Program-made: the position numbers and the translations under genes
Notes under the pieces: generated by a model
Told to the model about the DNA's origin: nothing
Seen by the model: only the letters and a program-made list of their open reading frames with translations
The model's database searches: none
From: Tepidamorphus gemmatus
Lineage (GTDB): Bacteria; Pseudomonadota; Alphaproteobacteria; Rhizobiales; Tepidamorphaceae
Assembly (NCBI RefSeq): GCF_004346195.1
Contig: NZ_SMAK01000015.1
Location: forward strand, 1-56,606
Length of the DNA stretch: 56,606 nucleotides
Reading direction: 5' to 3'
Shown: positions 47,341-56,606 of the stretch, piece after piece
Position numbering within the stretch: position 1 is the stretch's first letter
Layout of the letters: every line of letters begins with the position of its first letter

Positions 47341-49449
47341 ATGGGGAAGATCGAGATGTTCGGACGTCTGTCCGTCGTTGCGCTGATGCGCGGTATCGTG
47401 TCTGTGCTTGGCGTCCTGCTGGTGGCGCTGGCGGCCACGGGGTTGTGGAGCGCCATCGAGCGCTATTCGGTCGCAACTCGGGTGAACCAGATCAACGCGA
47501 TTTCCGATGCCCTGCTGCTAGCGACCGAAAACCTCGCCATCGAGCGCGGTACCACCAACACTGCCTTGCGGGCAGCCGAGCCGGCCAGCGACGACACGAT
47601 CCGCTCGATCGCCGAGCGGCGGCAGACGTCGAACACGGCGCTGAATGCGGCGATGACCGCGCTCGAGGCGCAGAGCTTTGCGGGCAAGGACGATCTCGTT
47701 GCCCGTGTCAGAGATGCCCTGGCGAGCGTCGAGCGGCTGCGGGCGGACGCCGACCGCGATCTGACGCGGCCGCGCGGCGAACGCTCCGAGGAGCTGGTGC
47801 AGGGCTGGATGCCCGCGATCGTCGCGCTGATGGACAGCGTTGCGCAGCTGTCGAGCGCCACCGGCTTCCAGATCAAGCTGGCCGATCCCTTCGTCGCCGA
47901 GCAGACGCTGGTCAAGGAAATGGCCTGGCAGGCGCGTGACTTCGCGGGCCGCGAACGAGCCGCCATCGGTGGCGCGATCGCCGCCGGCGAGGCGCTCACG
48001 CCCGACCGCCGTGTCGCCATCGCCGAGTTCCGGGGTAGGGTCTCGGCAGCCTGGGAGGAGATCGAGAAGATCGCCCGCCGCGAGGGCATTCCCGCCGCCT
48101 TCACCGCTCAGGTGGCCGACACCCGCAGGGTTTACTTCGAGGAATTCAAGCCGGCCGCAGACAAGGTCTATGCGGCGCTGGCCGAGGGCGCCGCGCCAGG
48201 CATGACCGGGCCGCAGTGGTACGATCTGTCCAATCCGCCGCTGGCCTCGATCATGCGGGTCAAGGATGCCTCGGTCGAAGTGACGCAGGCCCATGCCGAC
48301 CGGCAGGTCGCGGCGGCCCAGCTCGCCATCGCCGTCAATCTCGGCGCCCTCATCGTCGCGCTCATCATGATCGCCGGCGCGCTGGTGCTGACCAATCGCC
48401 GCTTCGCCCGGCCGTTGGCGCTGCTGACCGGGGCGATCGGCGCGCTCGCCGAGAAGCGCTACGACACCGAGATTCCCGGAACAGAGAAGACCGACGAGAT
48501 CGGCATGATGGCTCGGGCGCTCGAGACCCTTCGCGACCGGGCGCGCGACGCCGACAGGTTGCAGGCCGAGCGCGAGCGATCGCAGGAGGAGCAGATCCGG
48601 CGCTCGCGCCGGATCGAGGAACTGTGCGCGGAGTTCGACCGCCAGGTGCGCGAGGCCCTGGATGCCGTGGCATCCGGTGCGGACCAGATGGAGAGCAACG
48701 CCGACAGCCTCGCGAGCCTCGCCGAGCGTACCTCGTCGCGCGCCTCGACGGTCGCCTCGGCGGCGGAGGAGCTCAGTGCCAACGTCCAGATCGTCGCCTC
48801 TGCCACCGAGCAGCTGTCGAGCGCCATACAGGAGATCAACCAGCAGATGGGCCAGTCGCTGGCGATCACCCGCCAGGCAGTGGACGAGGCCGATCGCACC
48901 AACGGCACCATCGGCGGCCTCGCCGACGCGGCCAGCCGCATCGGCGAGGTGGTCAGCCTCATCAACGACATCGCCGCCCAGACCAATCTGCTGGCGCTCA
49001 ACGCCACCATCGAGGCGGCGCGCGCCGGCGAGGCAGGCAAGGGCTTCGCGGTCGTCGCCAATGAGGTGAAGTCGCTTGCCACCCAGACTGCCAAGGCGAC
49101 AGAGGAAATCTCCGCCCAGATCGCCGAGGTTCAGGCCACCACCGGCAGCGCCGTGGATGCCGTGGCCACCATCGGCAAGACAATCCTGCGGGTCAACGAG
49201 ATCGTCAACGCGATCGCCGCGGCCGTCGAGGAGCAGGGCGCGGCGACCCGCGAGATCGCCGAGAACGTCCGCCATGCCGCGAGCGCCACTGACGAGGTAT
49301 CGACCAACATCGTCGCGGTGACGACCGATACCCAGGAAACCGGCCAGCGCTCCAGCGAGGTGCATGCCACCTCCGGCGAGCTGAGCCGCACCGCCGAAAT
49401 ACTGCGCCAGCAGGTGGCGACTTTCCTCGGCGGCGTCCGCGCCGCCTGA
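47341..49449 (+). CDS. Methyl-accepting chemotaxis protein
   Basis: 702 residues from the ATG at 47341; a start at 47356 is also possible. TM1 is about residues 17-37, the periplasmic domain runs to about 325 and TM2 is about 327-350. A HAMP domain ([20 protein letters not shown]) follows, then a methyl-accepting domain with the hairpin tip [20 protein letters not shown] and [15 protein letters not shown]. The periplasmic part ([20 protein letters not shown]) looks like an all-helical nitrate/nitrite-sensor-like bundle. No C-terminal pentapeptide for CheR binding. The ligand is unknown. Confidence 0.93.
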   Translation: MGKIEMFGRLSVVALMRGIVSVLGVLLVALAATGLWSAIERYSVATRVNQINAISDALLLATENLAIERGTTNTALRAAEPASDDTIRSIAERRQTSNTALNAAMTALEAQSFAGKDDLVARVRDALASVERLRADADRDLTRPRGERSEELVQGWMPAIVALMDSVAQLSSATGFQIKLADPFVAEQTLVKEMAWQARDFAGRERAAIGGAIAAGEALTPDRRVAIAEFRGRVSAAWEEIEKIARREGIPAAFTAQVADTRRVYFEEFKPAADKVYAALAEGAAPGMTGPQWYDLSNPPLASIMRVKDASVEVTQAHADRQVAAAQLAIAVNLGALIVALIMIAGALVLTNRRFARPLALLTGAIGALAEKRYDTEIPGTEKTDEIGMMARALETLRDRARDADRLQAERERSQEEQIRRSRRIEELCAEFDRQVREALDAVASGADQMESNADSLASLAERTSSRASTVASAAEELSANVQIVASATEQLSSAIQEINQQMGQSLAITRQAVDEADRTNGTIGGLADAASRIGEVVSLINDIAAQTNLLALNATIEAARAGEAGKGFAVVANEVKSLATQTAKATEEISAQIAEVQATTGSAVDAVATIGKTILRVNEIVNAIAAAVEEQGAATREIAENVRHAASATDEVSTNIVAVTTDTQETGQRSSEVHATSGELSRTAEILRQQVATFLGGVRAA

Positions 49450-49564
49450 ACGGGCATCGCCGCTGACATCTGGGGGGGGGCGGCCGGCGCGATGGCGTCG
49501 TCCCGCCCTCCCATTTGCGCGTCAACTGGTCTATGAGGAGCCCGACGATCGGACTGCGGGACCC

Positions 49565-51052
49565 ATGAACATGAACGAAGCTGTGCGCGCGGCGATGAAG
49601 TCGAAGCTCATCGAGGGGGAGACCGGGCCCTGGGAGGTGGTGATCGGCATGGAGGTCCATGCCCAGGTCACCTCGAACGCCAAGCTGTTCTCGGGTGCCT
49701 CGACCGAGTTCGGCGGCGAGCCCAACAGCCATGTCAGCCTGGTCGATGCGGCGATGCCCGGCATGCTGCCGGTGATCAACCGCTTCTGCGTCGAGCAGGC
49801 GGTCCGCACCGGCCTCGGCCTCAAGGCGAAGATCAACCTCCGCAGCGTCTTCGACCGCAAGAACTACTTCTACCCGGACCTCCCGCAGGGCTATCAGATC
49901 TCCCAGTACCAGCATCCGGTGGTCGGCGAGGGCGTCGTGCTTGTCGACATGCCAGACGGCGAGACGATCCGGGTCGGCATCGAGCGCATCCATCTCGAGC
50001 AGGATGCGGGCAAGAGTCTGCACGACCGGCACCCGACGCGGTCCTACGTTGATCTCAACCGCTCCGGCGTCGCGCTGATGGAGATCGTTTCCAAGCCAGA
50101 CCTGCGCTCCGCCGAGGAGGCACGCGGCTACATCACCAAGTTGCGGGCGATCCTTCGCTATCTCGGCACCTGCGACGGCAACATGGAGCAGGGCTCGCTG
50201 CGCGCCGACGTCAACGTCTCGGTCCGCCGGCCGGGCGAACCGTTCGGCACCAGGTGCGAGATCAAGAACGTCAATTCGATCCGCTTCATCGCCCAGGCGA
50301 TCGACTACGAGGCACGCCGCCAGATCGGCATCATCGAGGATGGCGGCACGATCGAACAGGAGACGCGGCTATTCGATCCGAAGACCGGCCAGACGCGCTC
50401 GATGCGCTCCAAGGAGGAGGCGCACGACTATCGCTACTTCCCCGATCCGGACCTTCTGCCGCTCGAACTCGATGCAGCCTGGGTGGACGCGATCGCGGCC
50501 TCGCTGCCGGAGCTGCCGGACGACAAGAAGGCGCGCTTCATCGCGGAATTCGGCCTGACACCCTATGACGCCGGTGTGCTCGTCGCCGAGCGCGAGACGG
50601 CCGACTTCTTCGAGCAGGTCGCCGCCGGGCGCGATCCCAAGGCCGCCGCGAACTGGGTGATAAACGACCTGCTCGGGGCGCTCAACAAGGCGGGCAGATC
50701 GATCGGAGACAGCCCCGTCTCCGCCGACCAGCTCGGCGCCATCATCGACCTGATCAGCGAGAAGGTGATCTCCGGCAAGATCGCCAAGGACCTTTTCGAG
50801 ATCGTCTGGTCAGAGGGCGGCGACCCACGCGCCATCGTCGAGGCGCGCGGCATGAGGCAGGTCACCGACACCGGGGCGATCGAAAGGGCCGTCGATGAGG
50901 TGATCGCCGCCCATCCCGACAAGGTCGAACAGGCGCGGGCGAAACCCTCGATGGCCGGCTGGTTCGTCGGTCAGGTCATGAAGGCGACCGCCGGCAAGGC
51001 CAATCCCCAGGCCGTCAACGAGCTGGTCAGGGCGAAGCTCGGGATCGAGTGA
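49565..51052 (+). CDS. gatB: Aspartyl/glutamyl-tRNA amidotransferase subunit B
   Basis: 495 residues. GatB converts Glu-tRNA(Gln) or Asp-tRNA(Asn) to the amide with GatA and Gat[21 protein letters not shown], the metal-binding [15 protein letters not shown] and the strong [19 protein letters not shown] region identify it, here in pieces. The C-terminal tail domain is present ([18 protein letters not shown]). gatA and gatC are not in the window. Confidence 0.96.
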   Translation: MNMNEAVRAAMKSKLIEGETGPWEVVIGMEVHAQVTSNAKLFSGASTEFGGEPNSHVSLVDAAMPGMLPVINRFCVEQAVRTGLGLKAKINLRSVFDRKNYFYPDLPQGYQISQYQHPVVGEGVVLVDMPDGETIRVGIERIHLEQDAGKSLHDRHPTRSYVDLNRSGVALMEIVSKPDLRSAEEARGYITKLRAILRYLGTCDGNMEQGSLRADVNVSVRRPGEPFGTRCEIKNVNSIRFIAQAIDYEARRQIGIIEDGGTIEQETRLFDPKTGQTRSMRSKEEAHDYRYFPDPDLLPLELDAAWVDAIAASLPELPDDKKARFIAEFGLTPYDAGVLVAERETADFFEQVAAGRDPKAAANWVINDLLGALNKAGRSIGDSPVSADQLGAIIDLISEKVISGKIAKDLFEIVWSEGGDPRAIVEARGMRQVTDTGAIERAVDEVIAAHPDKVEQARAKPSMAGWFVGQVMKATAGKANPQAVNELVRAKLGIE

Positions 51053-51200
51053 GGCCATCGACCTGTCGGAACGGAGGCCCGACGCCCGGCCCTCGCCGCC
51101 GGCATCGCCGGGACTTGTCCGATCCGGTCGCGGCGACATATCTGCAGGCGGTCCGCTGGGGCGTCGGCCGGCGCTCCATTCCGCAACGGAGCGCCAAGCC

Positions 51201-51896
51201 ATGCCGAATCCCATCGAACTCTATTACTGGCCCACCCCGAACGGCTGGAAGATCACCATCTTTCTCGAGGAGGCCGGGCTTCCCTACGTGGTGAAATACG
51301 TCAACATCGGCCGCGGCGAGCAGTTCGATCCGGCCTTCCTGGCGATTTCCCCCAACAACCGCATGCCGGCGATCGTCGATCCGGACGGCCCGGACGGCCG
51401 GCCGATCTCCGTGTTCGAATCCGGCGCCATCCTCCAGTATCTCGGACGCAAGACCGGGAAGTTCTATCCTGCCGACGAGCGCGCCCGGGTCGAGGTCGAG
51501 GAATGGCTGATGTGGCAGGTGGCGGGCCTCGGCCCGATGCTCGGCCAGAACCACCACTTCCGCAACTACGCCCCCGAGAAGATCCCCTATGCGATCAGGC
51601 GCTACGAGGACGAGGCGAACCGCCTCTACGGCGTCCTCAACACGCGCCTCAAGGGCCGCGAATACGTGGCCGGCGACTATTCGATTGCCGATATGGCGAT
51701 CGTCGCCTGGACGCGCGGCTGGCAGCAACAGGGCATCGACATCGCCGAATTCCCCGAGGTCGGGGCCTGGCTCGGTCGCATCCTGGCGCGTCCCGCGGTC
51801 CAGCGGGCGCTGGCAGTGGGCGAGGACAAGCGGATGAACCTCGCGGAGGACAAGGAGGCTCAGAAGGTGCTGTTTGGCCAGCGCGCGCGGGGCTGA
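51201..51896 (+). CDS. Glutathione S-transferase (YghU/Ure2p-like)
   Basis: 231 residues. The thioredoxin-like N-terminal domain has YYWPTPNGWKITIFLEEAGL with an asparagine where YghU-like enzymes bind glutathione, NRMPAIVDPDG, and VFESGAILQYLGRK. The C-terminal helical domain has WLMWQVAGLGPMLGQNHHF and YSIADMAIVAWTRG. YghU-like members reduce disulfide bonds. It stands alone. Confidence 0.9.
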   Translation: MPNPIELYYWPTPNGWKITIFLEEAGLPYVVKYVNIGRGEQFDPAFLAISPNNRMPAIVDPDGPDGRPISVFESGAILQYLGRKTGKFYPADERARVEVEEWLMWQVAGLGPMLGQNHHFRNYAPEKIPYAIRRYEDEANRLYGVLNTRLKGREYVAGDYSIADMAIVAWTRGWQQQGIDIAEFPEVGAWLGRILARPAVQRALAVGEDKRMNLAEDKEAQKVLFGQRARG

Positions 51897-52403
51897 GGCG
51901 TCACCGGGCAGTCGGTCAGTGACAGCACCTTGCTGCGGGCAGCCGCCGCGGAGCCGCAACCACGGGCTGTCGATCACCCGTCAGCCCGGAAGCTGCGTTG
52001 ACGGCTATCCGGCATCGGGACGCAAACGCGCTTGAGGATGCCCCGTGCAGCGCGCTCAACACCTGCGACCGACCCAGTCCGCCGCGATGGGCGCGGCTCG
52101 AGATGAAGCGGCCCGGCCCGACGCGTCGCCAGTGAGTCCTGGTGACTGTCCGGTAAACACCGGATGGTAACGCCCCGGCAACCTGATGCCGGATTGACCG
52201 GAATCCCTGGGCCGCAATGGCTAACCATCGGTCAATTCACGCTCTGTTGGTAGAATTTTCGGCGAATATTCATCAAATCGCTTTACCCCGGATTCAAGCG
52301 GGCGAGTCAGTCTTGTGTCCGACGGTGGAGGCCGTCGGATGGATGAGCCGGTGGAACCGGTTCTGGGGACATATGGACATCGCGAACGAGGGAGTAATTC
52401 ACG
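51897..52403. other. Intergenic region
   Basis: About 500 bases without a convincing gene. The part near 52228-52300 is AT-richer (gaattttcggcgaatattca) and could hold the promoter of the small Sel1-like gene downstream. A short frame from 52217 has no recognisable family. Confidence 0.5.
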
Positions 52404-52673
52404 ATGGCCCGCTTCGACATGCAGTCGCATCATGAGGCAGGACTTGCCCAGGGCGCAGACAGTGCAGACATCTTCTTCCGTCTCGGGATGATGTATTCGA
52501 TCGGCCGTACGGTCGAACCGGATCTCGTCGCGGCCCACAAGTGGTTCAACATCGCCGCCGCCAAGGGCCACGCGGTTGCCGCCAGCTATCGGCAGGAGAT
52601 TGCTGCCGAGATGTCGGCTGCCCAGGTCGCCGACGCCCAGCGCGCCGCCCGCGAATGGCTGAACCTGCATTGA
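52404..52673 (+). CDS. Sel1-repeat-like small protein
   Basis: 89 residues with a GAGGGAG ribosome site. FRLGMMYSIGRTVEPDLVAA and HKWFNIAAAKGHAVAASYRQ form one Sel1-like (TPR-related) repeat pair. Single-repeat Sel1 proteins of this length are common in alphaproteobacteria. It may bind partner proteins; the role is unknown. Confidence 0.8.
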   Translation: MARFDMQSHHEAGLAQGADSADIFFRLGMMYSIGRTVEPDLVAAHKWFNIAAAKGHAVAASYRQEIAAEMSAAQVADAQRAAREWLNLH

Positions 52674-53270
52674 ACCGTTGCCCCGGCGCAGACCCGTGTT
52701 GCGCCGGCTGGCGGATGCCGGATCGCTGGCGGTCAACCGCGCACAGCCGGACGGTGCAACGTCTCGCACAACCGCGGGCGTGGCCTCAGCCACCCGGGCC
52801 GCCCCATGCACCGCGGCCGCGCGCCTCGCTCACGCCGGGGTCAATGTCCGCGTTGCTGGCATTGATGCCGCCATTTCCGCCGGCGGTCTGTTCGCGGGTC
52901 TGATCGCCAGGGTGGGGAGGTCCGGCACGCAGCGCCGGTCCATCTGACACACTGGCCGTCACGCCGGCGCGTCGGACGAGAGGCCCGGCCGGACGAACCG
53001 ACGGTCATCAGCTGGGGAGGCGCCGCGGCAGTGGCGCGGGCGGCGGCACAGGCTCCGGCCGCCGGGATGGCCATCCCACACGGCTTGACCGGATCGGTCC
53101 TGCCGGATTGCCCCAGGCGCGGATTGCCGCCATGCGGCACCTCGCCACTGGAGACTCCGTGGGCGGCGTCCGCGATCGCGCGGCGAATCGTGATTGTTCG
53201 CAGGCTCAGCGCGTACTGCGCGATCAGCCGTTGACCTGAAAGCCTTTGGTCTGTAGGCAGGTCGCCCAGC
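52674..53270. other. Intergenic region upstream of tRNA-Ser
   Basis: Nearly 600 bases of GC-rich DNA with several open frames but no family, good start or repeat. I see no RNA gene other than the tRNA that follows. Confidence 0.5.
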
Positions 53271-53362
53271 GGAGACGTGGCCGAGCGGTCGAAGGCGGCG
53301 GTTTGCTAAACCGTTATACCGGGAAACCGGTATCGAGGGTTCGAATCCCTCCGTCTCCGCCA
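53271..53362 (+). tRNA. tRNA-Ser (anticodon GCT)
   Basis: The acceptor stem GGAGACG (53271-53277) pairs with CGTCTCC (53352-53358), discriminator G, encoded CCA at 53360-53362. The anticodon arm is GCGGT-TTGCTAA-ACCGT with anticodon GCT, reading AGC and AGT codons. A long variable arm (ATACCGGGAAACCGGTAT) identifies a class II tRNA. The T loop has GGTTCGAATCC. An insertion-sequence remnant starts directly after the CCA. Confidence 0.96.
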
Positions 53363-53885
53363 GAGGTCATGGGTACGATCCGGAGACATGGGTAACAGTT
53401 CGTACCTGAGACATGGCTGACACCCTCGTGCCGAACGGGGTGTCGATGGTCTGCAAGGTCCTCCGTTCCAGGTCGATGTATCCCAGATCGTCGTGCATGA
53501 GGCTGACGAGCCAGATGCCGTCGTCGACTTCGGTGAGTCCCAATTTCTGGCCGGCGAGCACGGTCGAGACGTTGATCTTCCTTCTTGCCATGCAGATGCG
53601 GCCGCATGCGGTGACGAGGATGTCCCTGTCGTGGAAGGGATACTCGATATCAGGCAATCCCTGATAGGGCCTTGAAGACGGTGCATAGGCTTCGGCCGGC
53701 GTCTTCATGGCGAGCGCCTCGTGGGGACGTTCGTCGTTGACCTGGCTGACGAAGTCGTCGAAGCGGCCCTGCTGCTTCAGCGCGTTCATGCCGGGCGGGC
53801 GCGCCGTCTCGGCCTTCAGCGTACGGTGCATGCGCTCATGGCGGCCGTTCTGTTGCGGGTTGCCTGGCTTGATCCTCTCGATGGC
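53363..53885 (-). mobile_element. IS481-family insertion sequence remnant (C-terminal part)
   Basis: The C-terminal two thirds of an IS481-type transposase is readable on the minus strand up to about 53880: IERIKPGNPQQNGRHERMHR, ERPHEALAMKTPAEAYAPS, then HDRDILVTACGRICMARRKI and NVSTVLAGQKLGLTEVDDGI, ending near TPFGTRVSAMS. The N-terminal helix-turn-helix and first part of the catalytic domain are missing, replaced by an IS3-family fragment in the other orientation. The end lies directly after the tRNA-Ser gene. Confidence 0.85.
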
Positions 53886-54402
53886 GATCCGGCAGGGGCC
53901 GAACCAGCGCTGGTCGCTGGACTTCGTCGCCGATGCCCTTTCCTGGGACCGCCGGTTCCGGGTGCTGGCGGTGGTCGACGACTTCACGCGCGAGGCGCTC
54001 TGCCTGGTCGTCGATACTTCGATCGGTGGCGAGCGGGTCGTGTGCGATCTCGAGTCGGTGATCGCCAGGCGCGGCCGACCGGCGACGATCGTCTCGGACA
54101 ACGGGACCGAGCTGACCTTGAAGGCCGTGCTCGACTGGACCAACCGCAGTGGCGTCGAGTCGCACTACATCGCGCCCGGCAAGCCGACGCAGAACGCGTT
54201 CGTCGAGACCTTCAACGGCCGGTTGCGGGACGACAACCAGGTGCGGCCGCACTCGGCCCACGGTGGTCTGACACCCCAGGCAGCGCTCCTCCGGTCCGCG
54301 GGCGATCGGCTGCGCAAACCCGACCAGCTCCTCCGCTCGCCCGCTACCAGCCCGCCAGCGGACGAGGCACTATCAGCCACCCAGGACTCTCATTATCCGT
54401 GA
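53886..54402 (+). mobile_element. IS3-family insertion sequence remnant (DDE half of OrfB)
   Basis: The DDE integrase core of an IS3-type OrfB is readable: GPNQRWSLDFVADALSWDRR, RVLAVVDDFTREALCLVVDT, VSDNGTEL, HYIAPGKPTQNAFVETFNGR. Compared with usual members, about 25 residues are missing between FNGRLRD and NQVRPHSAHGG, an in-frame deletion. The OrfA and N-terminal OrfB half is missing here. That half is what the remnant beside guaA (25645-26285) contains. Confidence 0.85.
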
Positions 54403-54615
54403 GGGGCCGACGGGGAGCAGGTCGGCATCGATCGCCACCGTCAACAGCGTCTCGGCCACAGCTTCCGGAGTGGTCTCATCATCAGACCCCGTCGCATTGG
54501 ATATTTGGCATAATTCATTTCAGCCGTGATAATCAGGAATATCAGGTAAAATCCAAAACAGCGGTTGAAAAAGCGTGGAGGTCCCGATAAGCCTGTGCGC
54601 ACCGAGGGAGCAGGC

Positions 54616-55503
54616 ATGCCGGGCACCAGCACGACACCGCGGATTGAGGTCGCCTTTGCCGCGCGTGACCGGCTTGGCGAGACGCCGATCTGGTGCGACC
54701 GGACGCAGCGCCTGTGGTGGGTCGATATCGAGGATCCGACCCTGCATTGTCTCGATCCGGTGACCGGTGTGCACTGGTCCGAGGCCCACGAGGGACAGTA
54801 CCTGGGGTCCTGCGGCTTGCATCGCGATGGCGGGCTCGTGCTGGCCCGGGATCTCAGCCTCGTTCGGCGTCGGGACGACGGACGGCTGGACCAACTGGCC
54901 GAGGTCGAATCCGGGATCGACAATCGCCTCAACGACGGGCGCGTCGATGCGCGCGGACGGCTGTGGATCGGCACGATGGACAACGCCCTGCACCGGCCGT
55001 CCGGATCGCTGTATCGCGTCGATCCGGACGGCACGGTGATGCGCCAGTTCGGCGGGGTCATCGTCTCGAATGGCATCGCCTTCTCGCCCGACGGGCGCAC
55101 CCTGCATTTCACGGACACGCGGCGATACATCAGCTGGGCCTTCGACCTCGATCTCGACGAGGGCACGCTGCGCAACCGCCGTGTCTTTGCCGACTTCACG
55201 CAGGGCCGCGACCGGCCCGACGGCGCCTGCGTCGATCAGGACGGTTGTCTCTGGATGGCGATCTTTGCGGGTGGCAGGATCGTGCGCCTCACCCCGGACG
55301 GGCGCATCGACCGCACGGTCGTACTGCCGGTAACCAATCCGACCTGCCTGTGCTTCGGCGGGGCCGACCTCAGCACCCTGTTCGTCACCACGGCGCGCAA
55401 GTTCCTGTCCGAGCAGCAGCTGGCCGCCGAGCCGCTGGCCGGCAGTCTGCTGGCGATCCACGGGCTTGGCCGTGGTCTGCCCGAGCATCGTTTCGGACCA
55501 TGA
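54616..55503 (+). CDS. SMP-30/gluconolactonase family protein
   Basis: 295 residues from the ATG at 54616 with GAGGGAG upstream. A six-bladed beta-propeller lactonase: LGETPIWCDRTQRLWWVDIE carries the metal-binding glutamate, RLNDGRVDARGRLWIGTMDN the asparagine and aspartate, VSNGIAFSPDGRTLHFTDT and RPDGACVDQDGCLWMAIFAG the remaining metal ligands. It probably opens a sugar-acid lactone. It lies 28 bases before a TRAP-binding protein gene, so sugar-acid uptake and use are likely linked. Confidence 0.92.
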   Translation: MPGTSTTPRIEVAFAARDRLGETPIWCDRTQRLWWVDIEDPTLHCLDPVTGVHWSEAHEGQYLGSCGLHRDGGLVLARDLSLVRRRDDGRLDQLAEVESGIDNRLNDGRVDARGRLWIGTMDNALHRPSGSLYRVDPDGTVMRQFGGVIVSNGIAFSPDGRTLHFTDTRRYISWAFDLDLDEGTLRNRRVFADFTQGRDRPDGACVDQDGCLWMAIFAGGRIVRLTPDGRIDRTVVLPVTNPTCLCFGGADLSTLFVTTARKFLSEQQLAAEPLAGSLLAIHGLGRGLPEHRFGP

Positions 55504-55531
55504 CACAAACCTCGACCCTGGGAGGATCCCG

Positions 55532-56518
55532 ATGACTGGCACCATGACCCGACGCAGCCTTCTGATCGCCGTCGGCCTGAGTGCGGCAATGCCGCACCTG
55601 GCATCGGCGCAGGACCCGATCACCTTGCGGTTCTCGGACGTGACGACGGCAGATGCGCCGCGCTCGGTCGCCCTGACCACGATCTTCGCGCCCGCGCTCG
55701 AGCCGGATTTCCGGTTCGAGCCCTATTTCGGCGGCACGCTGTTCAGCCAGGGCAGCGAGCTCGTCGCGGTGCAGCGCGGCAATCTCGACATGGCACTGCT
55801 GCCGCCGTCGGATTTCGCTACGCAGGTGCCGGCCTTCGACATTCTGGGCGCGGCCTATGTGGTGCGCGATGCCGACCATCTGGCCCGGATCTTCGATAGC
55901 GAGGTGGGCGAGACCTTCCGCCGGATGGCGCGCGAGCAGCTGGGGGTCGAGATCCTCGCCCCGGCCTATTACGGGGCGCGCCATGTCAACCTGCGCGGCC
56001 GCCGGCCGATCCGCACGCCGCAGGACCTGAACGGCGTCCGCCTGCGCATGCCGGGCGGCGAGAGCTGGCAGTTCCTGGGGCGGGCGATCGGCGCCAACCC
56101 GATGCCGGTCGCCTATGCCGAGACCTATACCGCGCTCCAGACCGGTGTGATCGACGGGCAGGACAACCCGTTGCCGAACAACCGGTTGATGAGCTTTCAC
56201 GAAGTCACCGACCAGATCGTGCTGACGCGCCACAATATCGGTTTCGGCTTGCTGATCGTGCGGGCCGAGCTGTTCGACTCGCTGTCCGCCGAGCAGCAGG
56301 AGCGCATGCGCAAGGCAGCGCGCGACGCCTTCGCATGGAGCACCGCGGAATATCTGCGCCAGGAAGAGGAACTGGTCGAATTCTTCCGCGAGGCAGGACT
56401 GGACGTCTACGAACCCGATGTCGAGGCGTTCCGCGCATATGCGCAGGAGCAGTACCTGAATTCGCCCCTCTCCAAGTCGTGGCCCGAAGGAATGCTGGAC
56501 GCCATCAACGCCCTGTGA
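55532..56518 (+). CDS. TRAP transporter periplasmic substrate-binding protein (DctP family)
   Basis: 328 residues from the ATG at 55532 with a GGGAGG ribosome site. A twin-arginine-like signal (TRRSLLIAVGLSAAMPHLAS) ends near residue 27. The binding domain includes RLRMPGGESWQFLGRAIGAN (conserved arginine) and AYAETYTALQTGVIDGQDNP. The substrate is probably a sugar acid, suggested by the SMP-30 lactonase next to it. The permease genes would follow to the right of the window. Confidence 0.93.
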   Translation: MTGTMTRRSLLIAVGLSAAMPHLASAQDPITLRFSDVTTADAPRSVALTTIFAPALEPDFRFEPYFGGTLFSQGSELVAVQRGNLDMALLPPSDFATQVPAFDILGAAYVVRDADHLARIFDSEVGETFRRMAREQLGVEILAPAYYGARHVNLRGRRPIRTPQDLNGVRLRMPGGESWQFLGRAIGANPMPVAYAETYTALQTGVIDGQDNPLPNNRLMSFHEVTDQIVLTRHNIGFGLLIVRAELFDSLSAEQQERMRKAARDAFAWSTAEYLRQEEELVEFFREAGLDVYEPDVEAFRAYAQEQYLNSPLSKSWPEGMLDAINAL

Positions 56519-56531
56519 GATGCCGTCACGT

Positions 56532-56606
56532 TGCGCAAGCGGTTTTCGCGATCCGACATGGCGCGGGCGGCGTCGGGATGTGTGGCCTATGCCGCCCGCG
56601 CCGTGT
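56532..56606 (+). CDS. Possible start of the next gene (TRAP small permease?), truncated by the window
   Basis: After the DctP stop an open frame runs to the window end from a TTG at 56532 or an ATG at 56559 (MARAASGCVAYAARAV). A TRAP small permease would be expected here, but fewer than 30 residues are visible and no motif can be confirmed. Confidence 0.25.

Noticed and set aside
52217-52435. A 72-residue frame before the Sel1-like gene
   Set aside because: No ribosome site, no family resemblance, and it overlaps the probable promoter and start of the Sel1-like gene.

Overview
The window is high-GC DNA (roughly two thirds G+C by eye) from the chromosome of an alphaproteobacterium. The protein repertoire supports this: DoeA/DoeB/EutABC ectoine catabolism with a UehABC TRAP transporter, an EnuR-type MocR regulator, GuaB/RsmB/GuaA, RlmE and NnrU. 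I cannot name the genus. Ectoine use suggests contact with saline, marine or plant-associated habitats, but that is inference.

Layout. (1) 1-10374 is the right end of an integrated genomic island: three small island-type genes, then a tightly coupled operon hsdR-hsdM-hsdS-DUF3800-small nuclease-like gene (type I restriction-modification plus two accessory genes), then a large serine recombinase whose reading frame runs into the 3' half of a tRNA-Gln(CTG) gene. That tRNA is the likely attachment site; the other island end lies left of the window. (2) 10375-25640 is core chromosome: sulfur dioxygenase-like metallohydrolase, ppx, rlmE, MFS exporter, an ABC-2 exporter pair, a SAM methyltransferase, guaB, a MAPEG protein, rsmB, two small envelope proteins and guaA. 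(3) 25641-32247 is a CRISPR locus: a dead IS3-family remnant, a short possible effector remnant, a cas4-cas1 fusion, cas2, a leader, and an array of 45 repeats and 44 spacers. No interference gene (Cas3, Cas7, Cas8, Cas12) is present in the window. (4) 32276-46036 is a complete ectoine/hydroxyectoine uptake and degradation cluster: enuR, uehABC, a universal stress protein, eutABC, doeA and doeB on the minus strand, and divergent doeX, doeC and doeD. (5) 46080-56606 holds a lipoprotein, an NnrU-like membrane protein, a chemoreceptor, gatB, a GST, a Sel1-like protein, tRNA-Ser(GCT), a chimera of two broken insertion sequences, and the start of an SMP-30/TRAP transporter operon.

The most interesting parts are: the CRISPR array, whose third repeat base switches cleanly from A (21 leader-side repeats) to T (all distal repeats), recording its growth direction; the orphan adaptation module; the restriction operon extended by DUF3800 and RelE/PBECR-like genes; and two complementary halves of an IS3-type transposase in opposite orientations at 25.6-26.3 and 53.9-54.4 kb, which could mark an inversion of everything between them.
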